Shown: positions 44,215 to 54,820 of the stretch, in pieces
Layout of the letters: every line of letters starts with the position of its first letter
How positions within the stretch are numbered: position 1 is the first letter of the stretch
Source: Flammula alnicola
Taxonomy: Eukaryota; Basidiomycota; Agaricomycetes; Agaricales; Strophariaceae
DNA: 64,000 nt
Direction of reading: 5' to 3'
Assembly: GCA_015499995.1 (NCBI GenBank)
Contig: JADNRV010000158.1
Coordinates: 56,040-120,039 of the forward strand
Notes under the pieces: model-generated
Told to the model about the DNA's origin: nothing
Seen by the model: the letters and a program-made list of their open reading frames with translations, nothing else
Databases searched by the model: none
Translations under genes and position numbers: made by a program

Positions 44215-44405
44215 AAAGAACTAGCTTCTACTCCTTTCCACCACTATCTAGTGGTCGACTACCCCTCGAACCTCGACACTCGTCGCAGTAGGACTCCTCG
44301 GAGTCCAAGCCTGCACAACGCCTCCGAAACCCTCAGTAACTCAACCGACAGGAGCTTCGCAAGCTAGGTCATGAGTAACTCGATCAGCCACCCGAGAACA
44401 ACTCC

Positions 44406-45713
44406 TTGTTGCAGCCACTCCTGAACCTGAACCATCTACCCCCCAGCGTCCCATCCCGCGAGCCCACCGAAACCCTAGAAGAAGCAGCAGATCCACTATC
44501 CGCTAGCTTTTTCACCTCTTCCAGATCCAGAACTCCCGTCCAACTTCCCTCCTTCTCAGATCTCGAAGACGAAGGTCTCCACGACCACCACGCGCCTTCA
44601 GAACCTCCTCCTGACCCTCCTAGTTCTTCAGAAGAACTCTCCCCACCACCAGGGCGACAGCCTTCGAGACAACCGCAAGGTCCACCTCCACCTCCACCTC
44701 CATTTCCCCCGAACCCCCCAGGTCAACAGACCGCTCCACCCATGGCTAATCCTACCCCGAAAGAAATAAACTTGAACCGACCCCAGGACTTTGATGGTGA
44801 TATTGAAAAATATGCCTCTTGGAAGAAGACGGTCATGCTCTACCTAAAGATCAATTCCGCCGTCTACGACACCGATGATAAAAAGATCGTCTTCATTCTC
44901 TCCTTCATGCGAGGAGAAGCCGCAGGAAACTGGGCTGAAGAGTTCTATGACTCCCACTACACTCCGGCTGCACCCACAGCGGGAAACGTTCCAGCGGTCC
45001 AAGCATCGTTGAACCTTGGAACCTGGGACGCCTTTATTGACCAACTCGACAAGGACTACGAGATCACTGACCTGAAGGGTAACTCCCTTGAACAGTTATA
45101 TGCGATCCGACAAGGGAAGGCACCCTTAGAAGAACACATCACGAATTTCAAGATCCTGGTCAAGAAGACCGGGATCTCCGACCCGTCAATTTTAATCGAC
45201 CTATTCCAGAAATCCCTTAGAACAGAGTTGTTGAAAGAAGTCATGCATCTTGAGACCCAACCAACTACTCTCCAAGGATGGTACGACAAAGCGAAAGACC
45301 GCGAAACGAACATGAAGATCGCCGACACAATTGAGAAGAGATACGCCAGACAGAACTCTGGGTATCAGAAACCGAAGTACGAACCGAAACCCATGAGACG
45401 CCCGTTCTTGTACCGACCGCGCGACCCTGACGCAATGGATGTCGACGTGATGATGACCGATGAACGAAACGAACTCCTTAGAACAGGAGCCTGTTTCTTC
45501 TGCAGGGAACCCGGCCACATGGCGCGTGACTGCCCGAAGAAGAAGAGAAGACAGAACCCGACGAACCAACAAAAACGATATGACCCACCAAAGAAGAAAC
45601 TCACGGGTAGGCAGACCAGTGCCCACATCCGTTCGCTCATCGAGGAATTGGATACCGAAGAGAAAGACGCCTGCCTGGATGACTTGGCCGAAGGACGCGA
45701 GGGTTTTCAATAG
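44406..45713 (+). CDS. gypsy-2 Gag
   Basis: The frame opens with TTG at 44406 after an in-frame stop (44376). The first in-frame ATG is at 44742, while an ATG at 44371 lies in another frame, so the natural start was probably upstream and a small indel has separated it. About 110 N-terminal residues are Pro/Ser-rich. Residues about 125-300 form the Ty3-type capsid region (W-x-x-F, then L-K-G-N-S-L-E-Q-L and the F-K-I-L-V-K-K-T-G block). A CCHC knuckle C-F-F-C-R-E-P-G-H-M-A-R-D-C sits near residue 365, followed by a basic stretch. It forms the particle and binds RNA. Pol begins 78 bp downstream in another frame. Confidence 0.88.
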   Translation: MLQPLLNLNHLPPSVPSREPTETLEEAADPLSASFFTSSRSRTPVQLPSFSDLEDEGLHDHHAPSEPPPDPPSSSEELSPPPGRQPSRQPQGPPPPPPPFPPNPPGQQTAPPMANPTPKEINLNRPQDFDGDIEKYASWKKTVMLYLKINSAVYDTDDKKIVFILSFMRGEAAGNWAEEFYDSHYTPAAPTAGNVPAVQASLNLGTWDAFIDQLDKDYEITDLKGNSLEQLYAIRQGKAPLEEHITNFKILVKKTGISDPSILIDLFQKSLRTELLKEVMHLETQPTTLQGWYDKAKDRETNMKIADTIEKRYARQNSGYQKPKYEPKPMRRPFLYRPRDPDAMDVDVMMTDERNELLRTGACFFCREPGHMARDCPKKKRRQNPTNQQKRYDPPKKKLTGRQTSAHIRSLIEELDTEEKDACLDDLAEGREGFQ

Positions 45714-45790
45714 GGAGACGCTGCCCAACGTCAGTCTCTCCCTATCTTTCTATTCACTCTGTATTAGTAGCCGAGATCGAGAATCAAACC

Positions 45791-48298
45791 ATGCAATTAC
45801 CATGCTCTCTCTCGTGCGAAAGTCAGAACGGTAGAAAAATCGTTGGAGCCACCGCCCTCTTGGACTCAGGCGCTGGCAGACAATTCATCCACCAGCAGTT
45901 TGCGAACTCTCTTGGACTGAAACTACGACGGCTTTGGAGACCGATCAAAGCCAAGAACGTGGACGGAACACCTAATAAGGAAGGAATGATATCATACTAT
46001 GTCATCATCGACCTCACCATCAACGGAAGAACGGACCCGACCCGACTTTTAGTCACCAGCCTCGGGAAGCAGAAGATTATACTGGGCTTCCCTTGGCTTC
46101 GAAAACAAAACCCGAACATTGACTGGGAACTGGGAACTCTGACCTGGAGAGAAAAGATTAAGAACTCCCTTCGCAAATTCAGGGATGTATTCATTCGACT
46201 TCTTAGGACTGAACCAGCAAAGGAACCACGAAGGAGTTTCACCCCTTCGTCGGACGAAATGGACCTACATCTTGACGAACTGAAGACCGATCCAGAACCT
46301 GACAGGAGCCCCACGTACGCGGAGTTTACTCCCGTATTGAAGAGGACTGTTGAGGTAACCTCGGATGAACTCTGCACAGAGACGGACACCACAGATGACC
46401 TGGTAATTTCTTTCATCAACGGCGAACTTACCAAAGAAACAAAGGAGACTTGGATCAATGCCAAGACAACCCAAGCGCAAACCTTCGCCTTCGCCCAAGA
46501 AAAACCAAAAGAAGAGAAAACCCTGGAAGAAATGATACCGGCAGAATACCACGAATACTTGGACATCTTCGACAAACAAGCGGCAGCTCGCTTCCCTGAA
46601 TCTCGACCTTGGGACCACAAGATCGAGATGAAGGAAGGCTTTGAACCAAAATCGTTCAAAACCTACGCCTTGTCACCTGTCGAAGAAGTAAAGCTGGACG
46701 AATTTCTGAAGGAAAACCTCGACAAAGGCTATATCCGACCCTCGATCTCACCTATGGCGTCACCCTTCTTTTTCACCTCGAAGAAGGACGGATCCCTGAG
46801 ACCCTGTCAAGATTATCGGTTTCTAAACGAATGGACGATCAAAAATGCCTATCCACTACCCCTCATTCCCGAACTTATAGACAAGCTCAAAGGGGCCAAG
46901 TACTTCACGAAACTAGATGTGCGATGGGGCTACAATAACATTCGGATCCAAGACGGAGACCAATGGAAAGCGGCGTTCAAGACAAACAAAGGACTATTCG
47001 AACCCACTGTTATGTTCTTTGGGATGTGCAACTCACTGGCGACCTTCCAATCCATGATGGACGACATGTTCAAAGATATGACCGCTGACACCCAAGTCGA
47101 ACATTGGATAATTATCTACATGGACGATATCCTGCTTTTTTCTAAAAGCAAAGAACGGCTCAAAGAGTACACCAGACGAGTCTTACAACGACTCAGAGAG
47201 AACGACCTCTTTTTGAAACCCGAAAAGTGCTTCTTCGAACTGCCTACCATGGAGTACCTAGGCATGATCATTGAGGAAGGACGAATTAGGATGGACTCTG
47301 CCAAACTCAAAGGCATCGCGGACTGGCCAGTACCGAAAATGCTCAAACAAGTTCGATCGTTCCTTGGATTCAGAAACTTCTATCGGAAATTCACTAGAGC
47401 CTATTCAGAAATAGCCCGTTCCATGAACGAGTTATTAAAGAAAGACCAACCCTTTGAATGGACAGACGCCGCACAAAAAGCCTTTGACACCCTGAAGAGG
47501 CGCTTCACCGAAGAACCCGTACTCGTAATGCCAGATACGACCAAACCTTTCCAGATAGAATGCGATGCTTCAAAATATGCGTCAGGTGCAGTACTCTCAC
47601 AGTTGGACACAAACGGCGCCAGACACCCATGCGCATTCATCTCGAAAACCTTCTCACCGGCAGAACGAAACTATGAAATCTACGACCGAGAACTCCTGGC
47701 GATCATTCGAGCAATGCAAGAATGGCGACACTACATCCAAGGATCACCATTCACAATGACCATCCTATCTGACCACAAGAACCTGACCTACTTCCGTTCT
47801 GCCCAGAAACTAAACAGACGACAAGCACGCTGGTCCCTGTTCCTGTCAGAATACGATGTCAAACTGGTCCACCAAGCAGGAAGTAAAATGATCCAATCTG
47901 ACGCACTATCCCGACGACCAGACCATATCCCAGATGATGATACAGATAATGATGACATGACGCTCTTGCCCGAGGGACTCTTCGTAAACCTTATAGACCT
48001 CGAATTGCAAGAAAAGATTGCCAATTCTTCGAACCTCGACACCGAAGCAGCAGAAGCGCTCAGAATACTGCTGGACGATGGACCACGGCACCTACGAAAA
48101 GGACTAGAGGACTGGACCACTGCTGAACACGATGGAAAACGATTATTGTTCTATAAAGGGAAAAACTATATCCCTAATAGTCAATCACTGCGATGCGAAA
48201 TCGTGGAGAAATATCACAAACCGCTGACAGCCGGACACCCGGGTGAACTGGAAACGTATAATGCTATTCGGAAACATTACTGGTGGCCCGGTATGTGA
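45791..48298 (+). CDS. gypsy-2 Pol: protease, RT, RNase H, start of integrase
   Basis: Starts at ATG 45791, 835 aa. The protease has D25-S-G at A-L-L-D-S-G-A-G and the I-I-L-G-F-P-W-L end near residue 105. RT runs from about 290: finger K-K-D-G-S-L-R-P-C-Q-D-Y-R, first catalytic D in K-L-D-V-R-W-G-Y, and Y-M-D-D at residue 443. RNase H has E-C-D-A-S (about 590), R-E-L-L-A-I-I and S-D-H-K-N-L, and ends with Q-S-D-A-L-S-R-R. The last 60 residues are the integrase H2C2 finger (H-P-G-E-L ... Y-W-W-P-G-M), where TGA 48296-48298 stops the frame. The next codons keep the same frame, so a CGA to TGA change is likely. Protease, RT and RNase H look intact. Confidence 0.9.
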   Translation: MQLPCSLSCESQNGRKIVGATALLDSGAGRQFIHQQFANSLGLKLRRLWRPIKAKNVDGTPNKEGMISYYVIIDLTINGRTDPTRLLVTSLGKQKIILGFPWLRKQNPNIDWELGTLTWREKIKNSLRKFRDVFIRLLRTEPAKEPRRSFTPSSDEMDLHLDELKTDPEPDRSPTYAEFTPVLKRTVEVTSDELCTETDTTDDLVISFINGELTKETKETWINAKTTQAQTFAFAQEKPKEEKTLEEMIPAEYHEYLDIFDKQAAARFPESRPWDHKIEMKEGFEPKSFKTYALSPVEEVKLDEFLKENLDKGYIRPSISPMASPFFFTSKKDGSLRPCQDYRFLNEWTIKNAYPLPLIPELIDKLKGAKYFTKLDVRWGYNNIRIQDGDQWKAAFKTNKGLFEPTVMFFGMCNSLATFQSMMDDMFKDMTADTQVEHWIIIYMDDILLFSKSKERLKEYTRRVLQRLRENDLFLKPEKCFFELPTMEYLGMIIEEGRIRMDSAKLKGIADWPVPKMLKQVRSFLGFRNFYRKFTRAYSEIARSMNELLKKDQPFEWTDAAQKAFDTLKRRFTEEPVLVMPDTTKPFQIECDASKYASGAVLSQLDTNGARHPCAFISKTFSPAERNYEIYDRELLAIIRAMQEWRHYIQGSPFTMTILSDHKNLTYFRSAQKLNRRQARWSLFLSEYDVKLVHQAGSKMIQSDALSRRPDHIPDDDTDNDDMTLLPEGLFVNLIDLELQEKIANSSNLDTEAAEALRILLDDGPRHLRKGLEDWTTAEHDGKRLLFYKGKNYIPNSQSLRCEIVEKYHKPLTAGHPGELETYNAIRKHYWWPGM

Positions 48299-49520
48299 AC
48301 CTTCATGAAATCCTACGTAAAAGGATGCGGAATCTGCCAACAATTCAAGATCAACAGAAATCCGTCACACCCGGCATTAATAGCACAGGAAACCGCTCAC
48401 TCGAAACGACCCTTTGCCGATCCAACAATGGATTTCATCACTGGATTACCCGAGATCAACGGAAAGATGCGGTACTGGTCGTGGTCGACCACGGTCTTAC
48501 AGGGGGGGTGATTACCATTCCTTGCTCCACTCGGTCACGCAAGAAGAGACCGGACGCCTACTCTTGGACAATCTATACAGAAGATTCGGACTACCTGACA
48601 GCCTCAGGTCTGACCGTGGCCCTCAATTTGTGGCAAAAGCCTTCCGAGAGCTTCTGAAGCTTCTTGGCATCAAATCCAAATTGACCACCGCCTATCACCC
48701 GCAGTCTGATGGTGCTACGGAACTCTTAACCAGGAAATCGAAGCATAATCTCCATATATTGCTCATCAAATCCAGACACTTGGCTCGACTCCATCAGCAC
48801 TTTGGAATTCACACACAATGATCGGCGACATGCGGACAGACAGAGAACCCCGTTTGAACTACAAATGGGGTATTCACCTATCTCCGTTCCCACTTCATTC
48901 GAAAACACGAAGTTTCCCGCCGTGAAGACCGAATGAAGCAGTTAATCAAAGATCGAGAAGAAGCACTTGCGGCACATGAACTAGCCCGAGCAAGAATAGC
49001 GAACGTCGACAATCGAGATTCGTCCCCTTCAAGAAAGGACAAAGAGTCTGGTTGGATTCACGAAATCTCAAGACGCGTTACAACAAAAAGATGGCACCTA
49101 AACGGGAAGGACCATTTTTGATCAAAGACGTTCTGGGACCCCTAACCTATCGACTCCAGCTCCCGAAACACTGGAGAATTCACGACGTCTTTCATGCTGT
49201 CCTCTTAATGCCTTATGTGGAAAATGAGATTCATGGGAAGAATTTCACACAACCTCCTCCGGATCTCATCGACGGAGAAGAAGAATACGAAGTCGACTCG
49301 ATCCTGAACCACGAGAAACTCCGAAACGGCCGATACTGATTCCTCATCAAATGGAAAGGCTATTCGGTCGAAGAAGCCAATTGGAAAAATGAAAGCGGGC
49401 TTACAAATGCACAGGAAATCCTCACGGCTTACAAACAACGAGTCCACCTCCCGCCCTACCAGAAACGTCAAACTTAGACGCTCACAGCCTACCGCACAAT
49501 CAAACACAGCCACCATTTCA
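48299..49520 (+). pseudogene. gypsy-2 integrase core and chromodomain-like end, broken
   Basis: Directly after the TGA the frame shows the remaining C-x2-C of the zinc finger, then T-M-D-F-I-T-G-L-P with the first catalytic D. Three frames carry the rest: V-V-V-D-H (48475-48500), R-S-D-R-G-P-Q-F-V with the second D (about 48600), and H-P-Q-S-D-G-A-T-E with the E (about 48710). At least three shifts separate them. The C-terminal part (49052-49339) has W-R-I-H-D-V-F-H, and then E-E-Y-E-V-D-S-I-L, the start of a chromodomain; TGA 49337 interrupts R-Y-[stop]-F-L-I-K-W-K-G-Y before its second half. Chromodomains direct chromoviruses to heterochromatin. Confidence 0.85.
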
Positions 49521-49526
49521 TACGAC

Positions 49527-50003
49527 ATGAGGATCCCGACATTCTATTTTCGAATCCCTTCTGTTCATCGAGCCCAGTCATCGCCACCACCTAGACCGTA
49601 TTCAACGCGATGCCCACCCTTATTCAAAGAAGGATGGACCCCCATTCGACGAGAAACAAATGACATATTGAGAGATGCGAAGAGGGAAGAGGACAATTTA
49701 CGAGAGATCGCGAGGAGGATGGAACACAGACGACAAGAGCTAGAGGAAATCCTGAACGACCAAGGAATCCCCACTAAACTACAAGTTTCACGCACACTGC
49801 CCCAACTCTCGACACTCCGAGTCATCACTGACTCACCTGAACCTTCTTCGAGGTTCTCCACAGCCTCGCCGGACCCGACCCCACTCATTTTTGGTCGCCG
49901 ACCTATCAAGAAGAGTCAGTCGGAACCGACACTCCAACTGCTCCGAAAAATCAACAAATCGATCGAAGACTTAGTCAAGTCATTCCGGAAACACACCCAG
50001 TAA
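49527..50003 (+). CDS. gypsy-2 third frame, unknown basic protein
   Basis: From ATG 49527 about 158 aa in a frame different from the integrase end; an upstream extension to 49389 overlaps the pol tail. It is Pro/Ser/Arg-rich at the start and has a charged helix (R-D-A-K-R-E-E-D-N-L-R-E-I-A-R-R) likely to be a coiled coil, then a Ser/Thr/Pro region. Ends in TAA. No family recognised. It lies between pol and the fourth frame inside the LTRs, so it belongs to the element. Confidence 0.5.
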   Translation: MRIPTFYFRIPSVHRAQSSPPPRPYSTRCPPLFKEGWTPIRRETNDILRDAKREEDNLREIARRMEHRRQELEEILNDQGIPTKLQVSRTLPQLSTLRVITDSPEPSSRFSTASPDPTPLIFGRRPIKKSQSEPTLQLLRKINKSIEDLVKSFRKHTQ

Positions 50004-50116
50004 ATCGACTCAGAACCAGTCAAAACGACACCGCCCTCCTCTCGCACAGACCAGGAGGCTTTAGTATATAAATTGTATCTTTTGTACCATAACTCCCCAT
50101 CTCAACCATTCACAAC

Positions 50117-51129
50117 ATGTCTATCACCTCTAACATTATCGATCAGCTCATCGACCGCACTGAGGACCTCTCCCTTGAAGAAGCCCCTTCCAACTCCGCC
50201 CAAGACCGGGTTAACGGCAACTCTGTCACCTCTGGCACCACCAACACCCCGAGTCTCGCCGTGCAGCAATAGACACGGTCTTCAGTAGGGTACGAAGCAA
50301 CACCGATGCGGCTGATCGCCCCGAAGGGCCTGGTCCCAATGCCGTAGAAGCCGAAGCGGAAAACGACGCCATGCCGACCCTCGAGCCGAACCCCGATAAC
50401 TCCGGTTGGGATACTCCTCCCGACTACTCTGGTTGGGGAACCACCGGCGCACCAGAAGCGACCAACTGGACTGATCGGACCGACGTCACGTTCACCTATG
50501 AAGAATACACCAGTCGGGTGACCACTGCGCAAGACTACGCTCAGGTCCAGCGTCTGACCCGCACTCATACCTTGTTAGCCTATGACACTGAAATCCTCCA
50601 CCAAACTCAAACGAGCATTGTCGCCCTTCAGGAAGAAATAACACGGCTCCGTGCATACGCCCACACCACCTTCGACAACGCAGTCTGGCATGGCATACAC
50701 AGACAGCTCAGTGCTATGTTTGCCCTCAGAAGGACCTTTGTCCCGGCGCGAGGAAACGTACCCAATGGACCCAGGACCCTTCGAAGAACACCCCACGTAC
50801 AATTCGTTCCAACTATAATCGTCGAGAGGTCGGACCCTTCCGGCTCCTCTTCCACAGACAGGAGCGGACGTACTAGGTCTTCGGCATACCACACTGCTCC
50901 CCAGTCCCCTATCGTCGGCACACAACGTCGCACGCATTCACACCGACGCTGCTATTCTTGTGGTTCCACCCACCATGTCAGGAGGGACTGCCGACGATAC
51001 GTATGCCGCAGTTGCCACGTCCATGCACCAGGCCATGTCACGGCCAATTGTCCCCGATGGGGATCCAGCAGTGACAACGATAGCATTGAAATCTATTTTG
51101 ATGCTGCCGGACGGCCAATCGAAGTCTAG
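50117..51129 (+). pseudogene. gypsy-2 fourth frame, second zinc-knuckle protein, one frameshift
   Basis: ATG 50117 opens a frame that stops at 50272; the next frame takes over near 50245-50275 and runs to TAG 51127-51129, so one base is gained or lost. The middle has T-F-T-Y-E-E-Y-T-S and a long helix around 50560-50720 that resembles a Gag coiled segment. Near the end there are two cysteine knuckles: C-Y-S-C-G-S-T-H-H-V-R-R-D-C (C-x2-C-x4-H-x4-C) and C-R-S-C-x6-H-x4-C. This may be a second nucleic-acid-binding Gag-like protein, an uncommon extra for a gypsy element. Its end is 34 bp before the 3' LTR. Confidence 0.6.
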
Positions 51130-51149
51130 GTCGATACGGAGTCTCGACA

Positions 51150-51163
51150 TAAGAAGGGGGTAA
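51150..51163 (+). promoter_or_regulatory. gypsy-2 polypurine tract
   Basis: AAGAAGGGGG lies just before the 3' LTR, as expected for the plus-strand primer. Confidence 0.8.
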
Positions 51164-51681
51164 TGTTACGACCGTTTCATTTCTTTTCATTTCTCTTATC
51201 TTATCTTATCTTCACCCGCGCTTAGATGTACGCCAGCTATACTGGACACTTTCTATTTTAGTAGGAGTACCTTCCCGGTTCCGGACTATTTATAGTTTCC
51301 ATACTTATGCATCCTCGACGACACTATTATCGTCGAGAGGACTCTCCTCTCTCCATTCTGACTCCTCCACATTCCTGACTCCATTCTAACGACTCTAAAG
51401 GAGTCACTTTATCATGGTCTGTGCACGCTCAGAGCTAGTATAAATATCGTAGACACGCAACGATGTACTTTAGCTAGTTCTTGAGAATCTTGACTATTTT
51501 GTCTTGCCTCTCTCCTCGCCACAAACGTCTAAGCTCGTCGAGCCTCTAGACACGATCACTTAAGCTCGTCTGAGCCTCTAAGTGTGAACAATCTGATCCA
51601 GGCACCTCTTGGCACGACTTTGGAATCACTGGTTGTTTGACTTCGACGTCGCAATCACGTTGTTTCTTGCTAGTCGTAACA
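51164..51681 (+). repeat. gypsy-2 3' LTR
   Basis: 518 bp, TGTTACGACC...CGTAACA. Same order of motifs as the 5' LTR, with an extra CATTTCTCTTAT near its start and scattered substitutions. Confidence 0.93.
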
Positions 51682-52082
51682 CCCACCATCCCTGCTGCTG
51701 CGCCGCCACCTACCTCCCAGAGCGCGATGGCGGTATCGTTCGTGGAAGCATTTGATCACATGTGGATAGGGCAACCGGGAGATCAGGGGCACTCGACGCG
51801 AGGGAGAATGATTGGCCTCGGTAAAAGAGGATGATCTTGTAGTTAAATGTATATACTGACAATCCATATGTTTGACATCACTTGACTTGTGACAGAGTAA
51901 GGATAAATAAGTTAAATAGGTACTTCATTTGACAGATTGAAATGAAATAAGTGAGCGACTAACTTATTGTCTTGGAATAAATGTGTGTACTACCCAGTTG
52001 AATTTATTCTACACTTATTCTGACAGATTCCAGTGATAATAAAATATGCCTCTACTGATTCTACTGACTTTACACTAATCCT
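51682..52082. other. Flank between gypsy-2 and F-box copy 1
   Basis: Short + frame (51724-51834) has no recognisable domain. The rest is AT-rich and without features. Confidence 0.4.
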
Positions 52083-52980
52083 TACATATCGGAAAATGAG
52101 GTTTTCCTGATGTATGGGAGTATGGGGCCTGGGGAACGGGTCTTGTGCTTTGCTGTCGAGAACATCCTTCAGCTGACAGTGTGTCATCCGTGGCGCTATC
52201 TGAAAGAGTTCCCAACAGTCGTCGGCGGAGATATGACGGGCTCGCATGTGGGTGATATTGTTCCATTCGATAACGACCGACTTTAGGTCAAGTCCTATGA
52301 TCTTGAGTGTTGTTGGCATTGGGCTTGAAATCGCCCAATTTGAACTGCCCTGCAGATTGGGACCATAAACGTCTAGTTTAAGGGATTGTAGCTGGGAGGC
52401 CCCTTGCGAGTCTCCAACAAGATCTGACAATGAAGAGAAGGGCCGTTGTAAGTGAGATCTCGCCACCTGCTAGAACATTGATTGATAACCGCAATCACAT
52501 CGCGACTGACTGTATGGCCCCAGGAGACGCCGTGTTTAACGAAAAGGCCAATCGACAAGGGAAGTTGTCCGGATCGATCTATCCACTCCTGCGCCCAATG
52601 GGATACCGAGAGATTGTTGTGGTGATCGATTGAAAGAAAGACGGTCGTCCAGAGTCGAGGCGTTGTATGAGCAATCTGACGCCATTTTTGGCATACAGAT
52701 GACAAGGCTACTGGGCACATCTCGCCTTTCTGTTCATTTCGCGAGGAATGCAGAGCTGGAAGATTTCGGATGAAATCTCTGAAGGGAGTCGGTGAATAAA
52801 GTGGTCGTGACTGTAGTTTCATCTCCGATTTCTGTCTTCGGGCCTCTTCGAGGAGGGTCTCCCTCACTTTGACGATCTGGATATTGAGTTCTGCCAACTT
52901 TCTGCAAGGATCGCAGGGGCTGAGATTCGAAATTTGGAGCAAAGGGAGTGTCGTCGCAAAAGGGCAAAGTTGTGGCATTT
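52083..52980 (-). pseudogene. F-box gene copy 1, truncated and frameshifted
   Basis: Minus-strand relative of copy 3 (59771-61431). It keeps the N-terminal C-D-P-C, the segment P-V-A-L-S-S-V-C-Q-K-W-R-Q-I that follows the F-box, the L-W-T-T-V-F block and the middle repeats. The F-box itself is crossed by frameshifts (52790-52760) and the first CPFC partner is damaged. Similarity stops at about 52115, right after H-T-P-I where the others continue I-L-H-P, so the last 200 residues are missing. The upstream region (53010-53130) matches those of copies 2 and 3. Not functional. Confidence 0.8.
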
Positions 52981-53470
52981 TCGTTGGTTGGTATCTGTTT
53001 CAGCAAAAGCTGTTACATAAACAATCGTAGCTGTTATTATGAGCAATATCGGAAACACCCTGGTGTGATGTGGTCAAAGAGTTGAGAAAAGTCTCAGGCA
53101 CCTTGTTGGCGGCTTAAGTCATAATAGGATATCTCCTTTCTCCTCCTTGAGATCTTCTCCTACTTGTACTAGTCATGTTGAGCATTGCGAGGCAGATGTT
53201 ACTAGCACAGAGCGCAGCTAAAGGTGACATATAAAATGTGGAGCTTAAGAAAGACGCTGCAAAACCATCAATTGAGGCTGTTCACACGATGGAGGGCGAT
53301 GGACTCGCAGTAGACGAGCGGAAAAACAGCAGGTCGCGAGGATGGACGGCGTCATGCTCGGAAGTCGAAGTAGGTCCTAATTAATCCCGCACTTTCCTAC
53401 CTCTTCCAACAGGACTCTATTCATGCCTTAAAGTCACCAACGGAATTGTGTAAAATCAAGAAAAAAGACG
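52981..53470. other. Upstream region of F-box copy 1
   Basis: 53030-53120 (GCTGTTATTATGAGCAATAT, GATGTGGTCAAAGAGTTG) recurs at 58440-58530 and 62105-62190, so it is the duplicated promoter side of the F-box unit. The rest has nothing supportable. Confidence 0.6.
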
Positions 53471-54820
53471 ATGTAGGGCTAGGCCTCGGTACTATACAAA
53501 GCAGAATGGAAGGCTACTGGGAAGATGGGTGTGCAATATGCATGGATATGAGGATGTGTATGTGGAAGAAAGATATCTATAGACGGAGACAGACAGAGAC
53601 GAAGAGAAAACGATAAAGGATGTCGAAATCTGACGACAAGAGGACGATGAAGCATGGAGAGAGAAGAGTAACGCGACGACAAGAAGAATTGCATGTATGT
53701 ATAGAGAGAAGGGATATGAGGATAGAGATGAAGATGGAGATGGAGATAGAGATAGAGATATATGAAATATGACACGCCATGGGTCGAATGTATAACGTTC
53801 CAAGGATATATTCGATAGCGAGAAAATGGTACAAACCCATAGAGGTGGATGGGCGAGAAAAACAGATAGTGATACCGATACCTGGGCGAGCAGCTGCAGT
53901 GGGCAGCTGACGTACGTGTAATAAACGCAGCGTGCCATCAGAAAGTCAGGACGTCTGCCCTCCGAGGTCTATTGTGATTTCATGTTTTGCAAGTGGTGCA
54001 TTTAAGGCTTTTCGGCACCCGTGCGATGGCGAACTCGACATCGATTGTAAGGATCTGATAACAGGGTCGAGGACGAAGAGACTTTCCGTCGCATATATGC
54101 GATAGTCTTCTGCTAGCCGCGGACAGGATTGTCGCGCGTAATATGTGATGAGGTTGGCGCAAAACCGAGATATATGCGCAGATGAAGATATCGCTTGTTG
54201 TGTATGATAGGAATGCTGGCACGTTGTTACGTGGCCACGATGGGTGGTAATGCCATCGTCCTGCATTCATGATGTGGGGTATTGACAAGCCCGACCCGGC
54301 CAATGGATAGAGGTCGAGAAGAAAATGGAGGCACATGGGAGTAGGGCGGAAGAAAAGAACAAAGGAGGAAGAAGACAGAAGAACGTTCCCTGGATATGTA
54401 GTCGTACAGTGGAGAGAGAAAGGAAAGGCATAAACATAGAGAAAAAATAACAGCGTTCATGGAGAGGAGTGGTTTTGGGAATTGGGGTTGTAAAATGAGA
54501 GACAAAGGGATAGAAGGCAAGAAGGATCATGAATGGATGGAGAAATAAAAGGAGTAGGGGCTTGGCAATTGATGCATTGATTTGACGATAGAGGACGAGG
54601 AGGCTGAAGTCAAAGCCAAGCATCGAGTGCAAGGATGAGACCGATGTCGATGACAAAGTCATAAGCCAAACCGACCACTGATTGGAGTCGATCCTGTTCC
54701 TTCCCCGCAATCTCCATCCAAAAGCCACTTCGCCACCTCCACCTCGCCAGCTCCACCCTAAACCAAAGGAGAACCCAAACAAGTGAACGAACGCCCAAAC
54801 CAAAAACCAAAAAGAAAATA
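53471..54820. other. Purine-rich region, no gene supported
   Basis: GAGATA/GAGATG microsatellite (about 53712-53768) and general AG bias on the + strand produce long Ser/Tyr/Leu- or Phe-rich minus frames without domains. TATA- or splice-supported genes were not found. Possibly a diverged intergenic duplicate. Confidence 0.4.

Larger units (their letters stand above)
43708..51681 (+). mobile_element. Ty3/gypsy retrotransposon gypsy-2, full length, chromovirus type
   Basis: Two LTRs (43708-44214 and 51164-51681) enclose gag, pol (protease, RT, RNase H, integrase, chromodomain-like end) and two further + frames. It is inactivated in the integrase. No 5-bp target duplication is visible: TATAT precedes the left LTR and CCCAC follows the right one. 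The LTRs are close but differ by substitutions and an about 11-base difference near their starts, so insertion is not recent. Confidence 0.95.
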
